Shown here piece by piece: positions 53,376 to 62,018 of a stretch of 64,000 nt of DNA; the stretch's first letter is position 1; each line of letters begins with the position of its first letter. Made by a program: the position numbers and the translations under genes. The stretch covers positions 744,001-808,000 of the forward strand of contig CAWIKB010000009.1 in NCBI GenBank assembly GCA_963836605.1, in the 5' to 3' direction. This stretch comes from Bog-473 sp963836605. Its GTDB lineage: Bacteria > Actinomycetota > Acidimicrobiia > Acidimicrobiales > RAAP-2. The notes below the pieces were generated by a model. It was not told the origin of the DNA and ran no database searches. It saw only the letters and a list, made by a program, of their open reading frames with translations.

Positions 53376-55864
53376 AGGCCGTCATCATGGCCGGAGGCCA
53401 GGGCACCCGCCTGCGGCCACAGACCTCCAATCTGCCCAAACCCATGTTGCCGTTGGTCGGGCGTCCCATGCTCGAGCACATCATCTCGTTGCTGCGTCGG
53501 CACGGCGTGTCCGACATCGTGGTGACCGTGGCCTTCTTGCCCAACGCCATCCGGAACTACTTCGGCAACGGCTCCGAGCTCGGCGTGCGCATGGTCTACG
53601 CCACCGAGGAGACGCCGTTGGGGACGGCCGGCTCGGTCTACAACGCGCGCGACGAACTGACCGAGCGCTTTCTGGTGATCTCGGGTGACGTGTTGACCGA
53701 CCTCGACCTGACCTCGGTGGTGGAGTTCCATGCCCAGAGCGACGCGCTGGCCACGCTGGCCCTCTGCTCGGTCGACAACCCCTTGGAGTTCGGCATCGTC
53801 ATCACGCGGGAGGACGGGAGCGTCGAGCGGTTCCTGGAGAAACCGGGCTGGGGGCAGGTCTTCAGTGACACCATCAACACCGGGATCTACGTGCTCGAGC
53901 CCGAGATCTTCGATCTCATACCCGAAGGACGATCCGTCGATTTCTCCTCGGAGGTCTTTCCCGCTGCCCTCGATGCGGGCAAGCCCGTCTTCGGGTACGT
54001 CGCCAAGGGCTACTGGGAGGACGTCGGGACGACCGCGGCCTACCTCAAGGCGCATCGCGACATCCTCGACGGCAAGGTCCAGGTCGAGATGACGGGGTTC
54101 GAGCTGCGCCCGGGTGTGTGGCTGGGCAAGGGCTCCTCGGTCGATCCCTCGGCGCGGATCGACGGGCCGGCCTTCATCGGCGAGAACTGCACCATCGACC
54201 AGGACGCCGTGCTCGGGGCCTATTCGACCCTGGGGGCCAACGTCCGCATCTCCGAGCGGGCCGAGGTCCGGCATTCGGTGATCGGGGAAAACGGCTACCT
54301 GGGGCCATCGGCCCGCGTCGAGGGAGCGGTGCTGGGCCGGTCGTGTGACCTCCGTCACGGCGCCCGTTGCGAGCCGGGTTCGGTGGTGGGGGAGGACTGC
54401 CTCATCGGGGCCAACGCGGCGGTGCGGGGCGACGTCAAGGTCTACCCCTCCAAGGTGGTCGAGGCCGGGGCGCAGGTGAATTCCTCCATCGTGTGGGAGT
54501 CGGGCGGGGCCCGGACGCTCTTCGGCCGGGAGGGCGTCAAGGGCATCGCCAACGTGGACATCAGCCCCGAGCTGGCGGTGCGCCTGGCCAAGGCCTGGGC
54601 CTCGACCCTGGAGAAGGGCGCGTTCATCACCACCTCACGGGACACCAGTCGGGCGGCCCGCGTGCTCAAACGAGCCCTGATGGTGGGGTGCAATTCGGTC
54701 GGGGTGAGTGTCAACGACCTGGAGGTGGCGACGATCCCGGTGACGCGCCATCACATTCGCACCCGGGGGAACAAGGCCGGGCTGACCGTCCGCCTGAGTA
54801 CCGACGACCCCCAGTCCGTGGTCATCCGGTTCTTCGACGACCAGGGGCTGGATCTCTCGGAGAGCGACCAGAGGAGGATCGAGCGTCTCTTCCACCGTGA
54901 GGAGTTCCGGCGGGTGACGGCGGCCGATATCGGCGATATCGAGTTCTCTCCCCGTGCCGTCGAGAACTACACGGCCGATCTGGTCGAGGCCTTCGACCTG
55001 CGGGCCGTGCCCCGTCGCGACCTCAAACTGGTGCTCGACACCTCCTACGGGGCGGCCAGCTTCGTGATGCCCAACCTGCTGGCCAAGGTGGGAGCGGACG
55101 TCTTGAGCATCAACCCGTACGCGCAGACACCCGGCATGATGTCGGTGGACCTCGCGCACAGCACCGCCCGCGTGGCTGACGCCGTGCGCGGCTCGGGCGC
55201 CGACCTGGGAGCGGTGATCGACGCCGGGGGGGAACACCTCACCGTGGTCGACGGGACGGGGAAGGTGCTCTCCAACGACGAGGCGCTGATGGCCTATCTG
55301 GAGTTGATCACGGCGGTGGACGGGACGGCGCAAGTGGCGCTGCCGGTGACCACCAGCACCCAGGCCGAGCAGCTGTGCGCAGCGCGGGGCGTCGAGGTAC
55401 TGGCCACTGCCCTCTCCCCGTCGGGTCTCATGGAGGTGGCCGCATCGGGAGGGGTCAGCTTCGCGGCCGATCAGGAGGGCGGGTACATCTTCCCGACCTT
55501 CCTCCCGTCCTTCGACGCCGCCGCGGCCCTGGTCGAGCTCATCGCCCTGCTGGGCCGGGCGGGGGAGTCGCTGGCCCAGGTGGCCATGCGGGTGCCGGAG
55601 ATCCCGATCCTCCATTCCGAGGTGGAGACGCCTTTCGAACAAAAGGGCCTGGTCATGCGCTCACTCATGGAGCAGCTGGGCGACGAGGAAGGTGAGGTGA
55701 TCCTGGTCGACGGGATCAAGGTGCGCACGGAATCGGGCTGGGTGCTGGTGGTGCCCGACCCCGAAGAGCCCTCGACCCACATCTGGGCCGAGGGAGACGA
55801 CTGGGCCGCCTCGGCCCGGCTCACCGAGGCCTACGTGTCCCGGCTGCATCGCGTTCTGACGTAG
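53372..55864 (+). CDS. Nucleotidyltransferase / phosphomannomutase-like fusion protein
   Basis: Protein of 830 residues. Residues 1-230 are a sugar-phosphate nucleotidyltransferase (MKAVIMAGGQGTRLRPQT and the Lys in FLEKPGWGQ). Residues about 250-370 are left-handed hexapeptide repeats (IGENCTIDQDAVLG). Residues about 375-830 have the phosphohexomutase fold but with poor active-site loops: the serine loop reads LSTDDP rather than TASHNP, and the Mg loop reads DAGGEH rather than DGDADR. The nucleotidyltransferase half is probably active (GDP-mannose type), while the mutase half may be regulatory or inactive. Such fusions occur in other actinobacteria. The ATG overlaps the pgsA stop. Confidence 0.85.
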   Translation: MKAVIMAGGQGTRLRPQTSNLPKPMLPLVGRPMLEHIISLLRRHGVSDIVVTVAFLPNAIRNYFGNGSELGVRMVYATEETPLGTAGSVYNARDELTERFLVISGDVLTDLDLTSVVEFHAQSDALATLALCSVDNPLEFGIVITREDGSVERFLEKPGWGQVFSDTINTGIYVLEPEIFDLIPEGRSVDFSSEVFPAALDAGKPVFGYVAKGYWEDVGTTAAYLKAHRDILDGKVQVEMTGFELRPGVWLGKGSSVDPSARIDGPAFIGENCTIDQDAVLGAYSTLGANVRISERAEVRHSVIGENGYLGPSARVEGAVLGRSCDLRHGARCEPGSVVGEDCLIGANAAVRGDVKVYPSKVVEAGAQVNSSIVWESGGARTLFGREGVKGIANVDISPELAVRLAKAWASTLEKGAFITTSRDTSRAARVLKRALMVGCNSVGVSVNDLEVATIPVTRHHIRTRGNKAGLTVRLSTDDPQSVVIRFFDDQGLDLSESDQRRIERLFHREEFRRVTAADIGDIEFSPRAVENYTADLVEAFDLRAVPRRDLKLVLDTSYGAASFVMPNLLAKVGADVLSINPYAQTPGMMSVDLAHSTARVADAVRGSGADLGAVIDAGGEHLTVVDGTGKVLSNDEALMAYLELITAVDGTAQVALPVTTSTQAEQLCAARGVEVLATALSPSGLMEVAASGGVSFAADQEGGYIFPTFLPSFDAAAALVELIALLGRAGESLAQVAMRVPEIPILHSEVETPFEQKGLVMRSLMEQLGDEEGEVILVDGIKVRTESGWVLVVPDPEEPSTHIWAEGDDWAASARLTEAYVSRLHRVLT

Positions 55865-55891
55865 GGCTTCCGAGTTGGAGCAGTCGTCGGA

Positions 55892-55897
55892 TAGGGT
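55892..55897 (+). promoter_or_regulatory. Possible -10 element for gcvH
   Basis: TAGGGT lies 8 nt before the ATG at 55906, slightly farther than in the other leaderless genes. Confidence 0.4.
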
Positions 55898-55905
55898 CGC
55901 CCTTC

Positions 55906-56286
55906 ATGAACGTTCCAGACGATCTGCGCTATTCGGTCGAACACGAATGGGTACGCGTGGAGGGCCCGCGCCTGCGCGTCGGGATCACCGACTACGCGCA
56001 AGACGCACTCGGTGACATCGTCTACGTCGAGTTACCCGCGGTGGGGAATGAGGTGGCGGCGGGTGGCCCTCTGGGCGAGGTGGAGTCGACCAAGTCGGTC
56101 TCCGAGATCTATGCGCCCGTGGCCGGCACCATCGCTGCTGTCAACGGAGCACTCTCGGACACACCGGAGAAGATCAATCAGGATCCCTATGGGGAGGGCT
56201 GGATCTGCGAGCTGGAGCCGGCCGACGGGGTGAGCACCGAGGCCCTTCTCGATGCTGCGGCCTATCGCGACCTCACCGCCGGCTGA
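55906..56286 (+). CDS. gcvH: Glycine cleavage system H protein
   Basis: Lipoyl-carrier protein of the glycine cleavage system, 126 residues. The lipoylation lysine is K63 in GEVESTKSVSEIYAP; the N-terminal HEWVRVEG and GDIVYVELPAVG are typical. The P, T and L partners are not in the window. As in M. tuberculosis (Rv1826-Rv1829), garA, ftsR and the bifunctional-nuclease gene follow. Between this gene and garA lies a 28-bp direct repeat. Confidence 0.96.
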   Translation: MNVPDDLRYSVEHEWVRVEGPRLRVGITDYAQDALGDIVYVELPAVGNEVAAGGPLGEVESTKSVSEIYAPVAGTIAAVNGALSDTPEKINQDPYGEGWICELEPADGVSTEALLDAAAYRDLTAG

Positions 56287-56296
56287 CGGGCGGCCG

Positions 56297-56368
56297 CTGC
56301 CCGTCGACCCTGGTCGGTGCCCGGCTCGCGGCGCGCCTCGCTGCCTGTCGACCCTGGTCGGTGCCCGG
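56297..56368 (+). repeat. 28-bp direct repeat between gcvH and garA
   Basis: Copies at 56297-56324 and 56341-56368 differ at one position; each contains GTCGACCCTGGTCGGTGCCC. Period 44 bp. No homology to a known element was recognised. Confidence 0.85.
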
Positions 56369-56446
56369 TCGGCCACCGATTGAGCGCAGGATGAGCGCCG
56401 GCGGCCCTCGCCGGTAGCCCCAGGGGAATGCCGCCCTGGTGTGGGC

Positions 56447-56452
56447 TACCGT
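56447..56452 (+). promoter_or_regulatory. -10 element of leaderless promoter for garA
   Basis: TACCGT ends 7 nt before the GTG at 56460, supporting that start over an upstream in-frame ATG at 56439. Confidence 0.5.
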
Positions 56453-56459
56453 GTTCGCC

Positions 56460-56933
56460 GTGTTCTGTCACAACTGTGGGCATAGGAATCCGGAGGGTGT
56501 GAATTTCTGCTCCTCGTGTGGGAGCGCGTTGGCCGGGGGCGACGACGCCACGGTCACGCTGCACCCCGACGAGCAGCACGGCGACGGGAACGAGGAGAGC
56601 CCCTCGGTCACCCTGCACGAGGTGCCGCACGGCTCAGGCGTACTCGTGGTCACCCGAGGACCTAATGTGGGTGCCCGATACCTGTTAGGAGATGGAGTGA
56701 CCCAGGCTGGACGCCACCCTGACAGTGACATCTTCCTCGACGACATCACGGTGTCCAGGCGCCACGCCGAGTTCACGCCCGACGAAAGCGGGTCCTTCGT
56801 CATCGCGGACGTGGGTTCCCTCAATGGCACCTATGTGAACCGGGAACGGATCGACAAGGTGCGCTTGGGTCCCCAGGACGAGGTGCAGATAGGAAAATTC
56901 AAATTGGTGTACCTGGTGGCCGGGGACGAATGA
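56460..56933 (+). CDS. garA: GarA-like FHA-domain protein with zinc ribbon
   Basis: Protein of 157 residues. The N-terminus has a zinc ribbon (FCHNCGHRNPEGVNFCSSCG). The C-terminal FHA domain (about 60-150) contains the phospho-threonine-binding signatures GRHPDSDIFLDD, TVSRRHAEF and GSLNGTYVNRERI. In mycobacteria GarA controls 2-oxoglutarate metabolism, including the KGD and glutamate enzymes, under kinase control. The canonical ETTSVF phosphorylation motif is not present here; T in PSVTLHEV is a possible site. It overlaps the next gene by four bases. Confidence 0.92.
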   Translation: MFCHNCGHRNPEGVNFCSSCGSALAGGDDATVTLHPDEQHGDGNEESPSVTLHEVPHGSGVLVVTRGPNVGARYLLGDGVTQAGRHPDSDIFLDDITVSRRHAEFTPDESGSFVIADVGSLNGTYVNRERIDKVRLGPQDEVQIGKFKLVYLVAGDE

Positions 56934-58273
56934 GCAGCCGCTCGTACCTCTCCATCGGCGACGTCCTGACACTTCTGCGGGAGGAATTCCCCGACGTCAC
57001 CATCTCGAAGATCCGATTCCTCGAGAGCCAGGGACTGGTCAATCCGGAACGCTCCCCCTCGGGCTACCGAAAGTTCTTCGAGCCCGACGTGGAGCGGCTC
57101 CGGTGGGTCCTGCGCCAACAGCGCGAGCACTTCCTGCCCCTCAAGGTCATCCGGGACCGGTTGGCCGCGGGTGATCTCAGCGACGGGGGGGTCGAAACGC
57201 CGGCCGAGGCCGCGCACCACAACGGAGGAGTCCCCGCACCGGCCCATGCCACGACGGCGGTCAACGGAGCGCCTGTCGTCCGTGCACCGACCCCGAACCG
57301 GAATGCCGACGCGAGGAGGAGCGGCGCCAAGGCCGCCTCGGTGCCGGGCCGGACCGAGGCACAGTCCGAGAAGGCGGACAACGAAGCCATGGCGCGCATC
57401 CTGGCCGACGCTTCCCGCCGGGCCGCCCTGATCCCCGAGGTCGGGAATGACGGTGATCGCGCCCCGTTGCACGTGGTGCCCGACCCCGCGCCCGCGTCGG
57501 CGTCGGCCTCAACGTCGGTGGCCGGTGACGGCGAAGCCGCTGCACCCGGATCGCCATCGGACACTGCGGCGCCGGTGACAGCATCGGCGCCAAGAAGTCA
57601 TGACGCCGAACCGGCGCGGACGGCCGGGACGGCAGCCGGCTCACCGACGGCGCAACCGTCGGGGGCGAGGACGGAGGCCACGGCATCGGCGGCGCGCCCT
57701 CCCGACGCTTCGTCCGGGCGAGCTGCCTCATCTCGCGGGGGAGCGGCAGGGGATGGTGCCGCTGGTGCACCCGGACCCGAGCCGCGGGCAAAGGGCGCGA
57801 CGTCAGGACGCGGTGCCGGCCGGGCCGCGGGGTCGGGCGGCTCCCCGGGAGTTGACTCCGGCCAGGGCACGGTCACCCCTCCCATGGTCACGGGCGCCAG
57901 CCTGACCGCCGAGGAACTCTGCGCCGCCACCGGGTTGTCGGAGACCGAGTTGGCCGGCCTGCAGGATTTCGGCATGGTCGTACCGGTCGTGGTAGCGGGA
58001 ATCGCCACCTTCGACGAGGATGCCCTCACAGTGGCCAACCTGGCCGCCGCTTTCCGGAAGTTCGGCATCGAGGCCCGTCATTTGCGCCTGTACCGCAACG
58101 CCGTGGATCGGGAGATCGGGTTGATTGAGCAGGTCATCATCCCTTTGCTCCGCCAGCGCAATCCCGAATCCCGCCAGCGGGCCCTCGATGCGGCGGAGGA
58201 GTTGGGGACCCTCGGGCAGACCATGCGAGCCACGCTGCTCCGGTCCGCTTTGCGCCAGCACATGGGGGGCTGA
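56930..58273 (+). CDS. ftsR: MerR-family regulator FtsR with long disordered linker
   Basis: Orthologue by position and sequence of the actinobacterial MerR-type activator known as FtsR, which controls ftsZ in corynebacteria. The N-terminal helix-turn-helix is YLSIGDVLTLLREEFPDVTI then KIRFLESQGLVNPERSPSGY. The C-terminal domain (about 330-447) contains YTAEELCAATGLSETELAGL-like sequence and ARHLRLYRNAVDREIGLIEQ. The usual length is about 250 residues; here 447, because about 220 residues of Ala/Gly/Ser/Pro-rich linker (about 85-315) separate the two domains. ATGA overlap with garA. Confidence 0.9.
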   Translation: MSSRSYLSIGDVLTLLREEFPDVTISKIRFLESQGLVNPERSPSGYRKFFEPDVERLRWVLRQQREHFLPLKVIRDRLAAGDLSDGGVETPAEAAHHNGGVPAPAHATTAVNGAPVVRAPTPNRNADARRSGAKAASVPGRTEAQSEKADNEAMARILADASRRAALIPEVGNDGDRAPLHVVPDPAPASASASTSVAGDGEAAAPGSPSDTAAPVTASAPRSHDAEPARTAGTAAGSPTAQPSGARTEATASAARPPDASSGRAASSRGGAAGDGAAGAPGPEPRAKGATSGRGAGRAAGSGGSPGVDSGQGTVTPPMVTGASLTAEELCAATGLSETELAGLQDFGMVVPVVVAGIATFDEDALTVANLAAAFRKFGIEARHLRLYRNAVDREIGLIEQVIIPLLRQRNPESRQRALDAAEELGTLGQTMRATLLRSALRQHMGG

Positions 58274-58295
58274 CCGGTAGCGGGCGTTCGGGCGC

Positions 58296-58301
58296 TACAT
58301 T
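58296..58301 (+). promoter_or_regulatory. -10 element of leaderless promoter for the bifunctional nuclease gene
   Basis: TACATT ends 6 nt before the ATG at 58308. Confidence 0.6.
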
Positions 58302-58307
58302 TCAATC

Positions 58308-58811
58308 ATGGTCCGAGTCATGCTGCGAGCCGTCCGGGTGGACCTGCAGTCCAACACCCCGGTCCTGCTCCTGCAGGAAACGGGCGGCGAGGGCCGCACA
58401 CTGCCCATCTTCATCGGCAACCCCGAAGCAACGGCCATCGCCTATGCCCTCCAGGGCGTGTCGATGCCCCGACCCCTCACGCACGACCTGATGCGGGACA
58501 TGTTGGGTGCCCTCGAGATCAGCGTGGAGCGGGTCGTCATCAGCGAACTCAGGGCCTCGACCTACTTCGCCGAGCTGCATCTCGTACATGGTGACGAGAC
58601 GACGATCGTCTCGAGCCGACCTTCCGACGCGGTCGCGGTGGCGGTCCGCACCGAGACCCCGCTCTTCGTCCAGGACGAGTTGATGGAAGCCGAAGGCATC
58701 ATCTTGGCCATCGAGAACGAGGACGAAGAGGACGACGAGACGCTCAACGAATTGGCTGAGCAGTTTCGCGAGTTCCTCGACACGGTTCGACCCGAAGACT
58801 TCAGCGGGTAG
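58308..58811 (+). CDS. Bifunctional nuclease (DUF151) family protein
   Basis: Protein of 167 residues of the BFN/DUF151 family. Features are LLQETGGEGRTLPIFIGNPE, AYALQGVSMPRPLTHDLMRD, the region STYFAELHLVHGDETTIVSS and RPSDAVAVAVRTETPLFVQD. The C-terminus is acidic (NEDEEDDETLNELAEQF). In M. tuberculosis the equivalent gene (Rv1829) also follows garA and the MerR gene. Nuclease activity is known for a plant member; here function is inferred. Transcribed from its own leaderless promoter. Confidence 0.9.
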   Translation: MVRVMLRAVRVDLQSNTPVLLLQETGGEGRTLPIFIGNPEATAIAYALQGVSMPRPLTHDLMRDMLGALEISVERVVISELRASTYFAELHLVHGDETTIVSSRPSDAVAVAVRTETPLFVQDELMEAEGIILAIENEDEEDDETLNELAEQFREFLDTVRPEDFSG

Positions 58812-58838
58812 ACGGGCCGAGATCCGGAGCGGCGCGCT

Positions 58839-59825
58839 TCAGCGGGGCTCGACCAGAGTGCGCCCCCGCCCCGCCCCGTCCAACAGCCTGTCCAGAGCCA
58901 CGCTGAGACCATCGAGGCCGATGACCTCGCTCACCATCTCCTCGCAGTGGTCCATCGGGAACTGCTCGGCCATGGTGGTCCACAGCGCGCGCCGTTCGTC
59001 GATCGGTGTGGCCACAGTGTCGATACCCAGCAGGGCAACGCCACGCACGATGAACGGGTACACGGTGCCGGCGAGTTGGTTGCCGCCGGTGAGCCCACTG
59101 GCCGCCACGGCGCCGCCGTAGCGCACGGTGCGGAGAGCTTCGGAGAGGGCCGCCCCGCCGACGCAATCGACGACGCCGGCCCAGAGCTGGGGGCCGAGGG
59201 TCCGGTCGTCATCCGGACTGAACTGGCGCCCCACCACCCGCGCCGCGCCCAGTTGGGTCAGATAGCCGTGTTCCGCCGCCTTGCCCGACGAGGCCACGAC
59301 CTCGAAGCCACGATGGGCCAGGAGGGCGACTGCGGTGCTGCCCACCCCACCCGAGGCGCCCGTCACCAGGATCGGACCATCGTCGGGCTTCACGCCGTGT
59401 TGCTCCATCCGCTCGAGGGAGAGCAGGGCGGTGAAGCCGGCCAGGCCGATGATGGCGGCATCGCGGCAGGACACCGACGGGGGCAGCGGGACGACCCAGT
59501 CGGCCGGCACCCGGACGTAGCCGGCGAATCCCCCGTGATGGCCCACGCCGAGGTCGTACCCCTGGACCAGGACACGCCGCCCTGGCGTGAAGGCCGGGTC
59601 AGTGCTCTCCTCGACGGTGCCGGTGCACTCCACCCCGGGAATGAGCGGGAAGCCGCGAGCCACCCGGTTCCCGGGACGGGTCACCATGGCATCCTTGAAG
59701 TTCAGGACAGACCACTCGACCTTGATCAAGACGTCGCCCGCAGGCAGCGCATCCTCGGAAAGCTCGACGACGTCGGCGTGGATGACCGCGCCCATGGTGG
59801 TCAGGCAGTATGCGGGGAAACGCAT
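58839..59825 (-). CDS. YhdH/AcuI-type zinc-free medium-chain oxidoreductase
   Basis: NADPH-dependent enoyl/acryloyl-CoA-type reductase of 328 residues. It has the MDR superfamily layout without catalytic zinc: substrate domain with NFKDAMVTRPGN and PGVECTGTVEES, and the nucleotide-binding motif VTGASGGVGSTAVALL. QGYDLGVGHHGGFAGYVRVP is characteristic of the YhdH subfamily. The start ATG 59825 has TACAGT 6 nt upstream on the minus strand, a leaderless arrangement. Divergent from the S9 peptidase with 60 bp between the starts. Substrate inferred from the subfamily only. Confidence 0.9.
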   Translation of the reverse strand: MRFPAYCLTTMGAVIHADVVELSEDALPAGDVLIKVEWSVLNFKDAMVTRPGNRVARGFPLIPGVECTGTVEESTDPAFTPGRRVLVQGYDLGVGHHGGFAGYVRVPADWVVPLPPSVSCRDAAIIGLAGFTALLSLERMEQHGVKPDDGPILVTGASGGVGSTAVALLAHRGFEVVASSGKAAEHGYLTQLGAARVVGRQFSPDDDRTLGPQLWAGVVDCVGGAALSEALRTVRYGGAVAASGLTGGNQLAGTVYPFIVRGVALLGIDTVATPIDERRALWTTMAEQFPMDHCEEMVSEVIGLDGLSVALDRLLDGAGRGRTLVEPR

Positions 59826-59831
59826 GGTGTC

Positions 59832-59837
59832 ACTGTA
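59832..59837 (-). promoter_or_regulatory. -10 element of leaderless promoter for the YhdH-type gene
   Basis: TACAGT on the minus strand, 6 nt before the ATG at 59825. Confidence 0.6.
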
Positions 59838-59885
59838 GAAGCACAGGAGCGGTCGATCAGCCTGCGGGCGCTACGGTCGTCGCCG

Positions 59886-61862
59886 ATGCCCATCGCGCCG
59901 TTCGGACATTGGCCCTCGCCGCTCGATGCCGCGCAGGCCGCAGCGGGCAAGGTGTCCCTGTCCGAGCTGAGCTCGGACGGGGACGTCCTCTACTGGTTGG
60001 AGTCGCGCCCAGCAGAGGGCGGCCGGGTCGTCTTCGTGCGGTGGGCCGGCGGCACCACGGTCGATCTCTCACCGCCGGGCGTGAGCATCCGCAGCCGGGT
60101 ACACGAGTACGGCGGAGGTGCCTCCTGCCTCGTGCCCGAGCACGGAACGGACACGTTCGCCTACGTCGATCTGGCCGACCAACGGGTGTGGCTGAGGGAG
60201 GGAGGCCGCGCCGCACCGGTCGCGCTGACCGGCGAATCCGCCAAGGGGGAGGTGTGGGCCCATGGGGGGCTCACCGCCACGGCGGACGGGGCCTGGGTGA
60301 TGGCGGTGCGCGAAGTCCACCAGCCCGGCCGCGACCGGCCGCACCGTTGCGTGGTGGCGCTCGGCGCCCGCTCCGAGAACCGAGGCGAGTCGACCGTGGT
60401 CGCGGGGCACGACTTCTACGGTGCGCCGAAGGTGAACCGAGCCGGCGACCGGGTGCTCACCGTGACCTGGGACCACCCTGACATGCCGTGGGATACCTCG
60501 TCCATCGTCATCACCCCGCTCCGGCAGGTCGTCGATGGGACCGCCGCTGGGACCGCCCGACTCACGGCGTCGGGCCCGTCGTGGAGCGTGGCCGGCGGTC
60601 CGGGCGAATCGGTGGGTCAGCCGGCCTGGCTCGAGGACGGCAGCGTGCGCTTCGTCTCGGACCGGGGAGGTTGGTGGCAGCCCTACGTCCACAGCGGGCG
60701 GCCCGATGGCGTGGCCCCGGAACCACTGACCGACGAGGCCGCCGAGTTTCACGGTCCCGACTGGGCCCTCGGACAGTCGACGATCGTCGAATTACCCGAC
60801 GGATCGCTCCTGGCCCGCCGGACCGCGCGGTCCCGCGATTCCCTGGTGCAGATGGTGGGCCGCGGCGGGGCACCCACGGTGATGGATCAGCCGTGCGTGT
60901 CCATTTCGGCGCTGTGCCGCCACGGTGACGGCGCCGCCTTCATCGGTGGTCCGGCCGACGGGCCCGATGGCGTCTGGGTGCTGGCCGCGCCGGACCAAGC
61001 GGCGCGCCGGCTGGGTCCCCGGCGCGCCGCGCGCCTGGCGCCGGCCGACGTCTCGGTCGGCGAGCCGTTCGCGTTGTCCGGACGTTCTGGGCGCCGGGTC
61101 CACGGGGTCTTCTATCCACCGGCGCTGGACGGGATCCGCGGGCCACGGGGCGGCCGCCCCCCGCTGGTCGTTTCGTGTCACGGGGGGCCGACGGGATCGG
61201 CCGGATCCGGGTTCGACGTCACCACGCAGTACTTCACCAGTCGCGGGTTCGCCGTGGCCCGGGTGGACTATGCCGGCAGCACGGGGTACGGCCGTGCATA
61301 CCGCTGCTCGCTCTGGGGGCAGTGGGGACAAGCCGACTCCGAGGATTGCGTGGACGCGGCTCGTCACCTCGCGGCGGCGGAGCGCGTCGATGGCGCCCGC
61401 ATGGCGGTCCGAGGCGGGAGCGCCGGCGGCTTGACCGCGCTCAACGCGCTGGCCGCGGCGGATGGAGCCGATGCAGGGACCGGTGAAGGATTCGTGGCGG
61501 CCGTGGCCCTCTACGGGGTGACCGACCTGCTTGGCCTGGCCGCTTCGACCCATGACTTCGAAGCCAGCTACATGGATCGTCTGATCGGTCCGCTGCCCGA
61601 ATGCCGGGCTCTCTACGAGGCCCGCTCCCCGGTACAGCGGGCCGGCGTCATGGGAGGTTCGGTGCTCTTGCTCCAAGGGACCGAGGACCCCGTGGTTCCC
61701 CCGGCCCAGGCCGAGGACCTCTGCGCTGCGTTGCAGGCCGCCGGGCGGCACTGTGTCGTGCGCTTCTTCGAGGGGGAGGGTCACGGTTTCCGCCGGGCCG
61801 AGACCCTGGTGAGGTGCTTGGAGGAGGAACTGGCCTTCTACAGAACCGCGTTGTCCCTCTGA
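59886..61862 (+). CDS. S9-family (prolyl oligopeptidase-like) serine peptidase
   Basis: Protein of 658 residues. Residues about 1-400 form a beta-propeller (EYGGGASCLVPEHGTDTFAY and similar blades), typical of S9 enzymes such as acylaminoacyl peptidases. The C-terminal alpha/beta-hydrolase domain has the catalytic Ser in VRGGSAGGLTALNA, Asp in LQGTEDPVVPP and His in EGEGHGFRRAE, with the oxyanion loop near VVSCHGGPTGSAGSG. No signal peptide, so cytoplasmic. Start chosen at ATG 59886; TACGGT is 8 nt upstream. Substrate peptides are unknown. Confidence 0.92.
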   Translation: MPIAPFGHWPSPLDAAQAAAGKVSLSELSSDGDVLYWLESRPAEGGRVVFVRWAGGTTVDLSPPGVSIRSRVHEYGGGASCLVPEHGTDTFAYVDLADQRVWLREGGRAAPVALTGESAKGEVWAHGGLTATADGAWVMAVREVHQPGRDRPHRCVVALGARSENRGESTVVAGHDFYGAPKVNRAGDRVLTVTWDHPDMPWDTSSIVITPLRQVVDGTAAGTARLTASGPSWSVAGGPGESVGQPAWLEDGSVRFVSDRGGWWQPYVHSGRPDGVAPEPLTDEAAEFHGPDWALGQSTIVELPDGSLLARRTARSRDSLVQMVGRGGAPTVMDQPCVSISALCRHGDGAAFIGGPADGPDGVWVLAAPDQAARRLGPRRAARLAPADVSVGEPFALSGRSGRRVHGVFYPPALDGIRGPRGGRPPLVVSCHGGPTGSAGSGFDVTTQYFTSRGFAVARVDYAGSTGYGRAYRCSLWGQWGQADSEDCVDAARHLAAAERVDGARMAVRGGSAGGLTALNALAAADGADAGTGEGFVAAVALYGVTDLLGLAASTHDFEASYMDRLIGPLPECRALYEARSPVQRAGVMGGSVLLLQGTEDPVVPPAQAEDLCAALQAAGRHCVVRFFEGEGHGFRRAETLVRCLEEELAFYRTALSL

Positions 61863-61887
61863 GAACGGTCGCGAGGAGATCACGCCG

Positions 61888-61908
61888 GCCTGACCCGCTA
61901 TGTCAGGC
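61888..61908 (+). terminator. Inverted repeat downstream of the S9 peptidase gene
   Basis: GCCTGAC-CCGCTAT-GTCAGGC, perfect 7-bp arms and 7-nt loop, 25 bp after the stop. No T run, so terminator or operator is undecided. Confidence 0.4.
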
Positions 61909-62018
61909 TGTAGGCACCGCAATGTCGACCATAGCCCCATGGCGAGATACCGAACGTGACGTGACCCGGGCGCGCCCTGGCCCGTCTGTCCGCCATCGGC
62001 CCCGAGACCGGTGACGCG

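Noticed and set aside
53312..54358. A 348-residue minus-strand frame
   Set aside because: Antisense shadow of the nucleotidyltransferase fusion gene.
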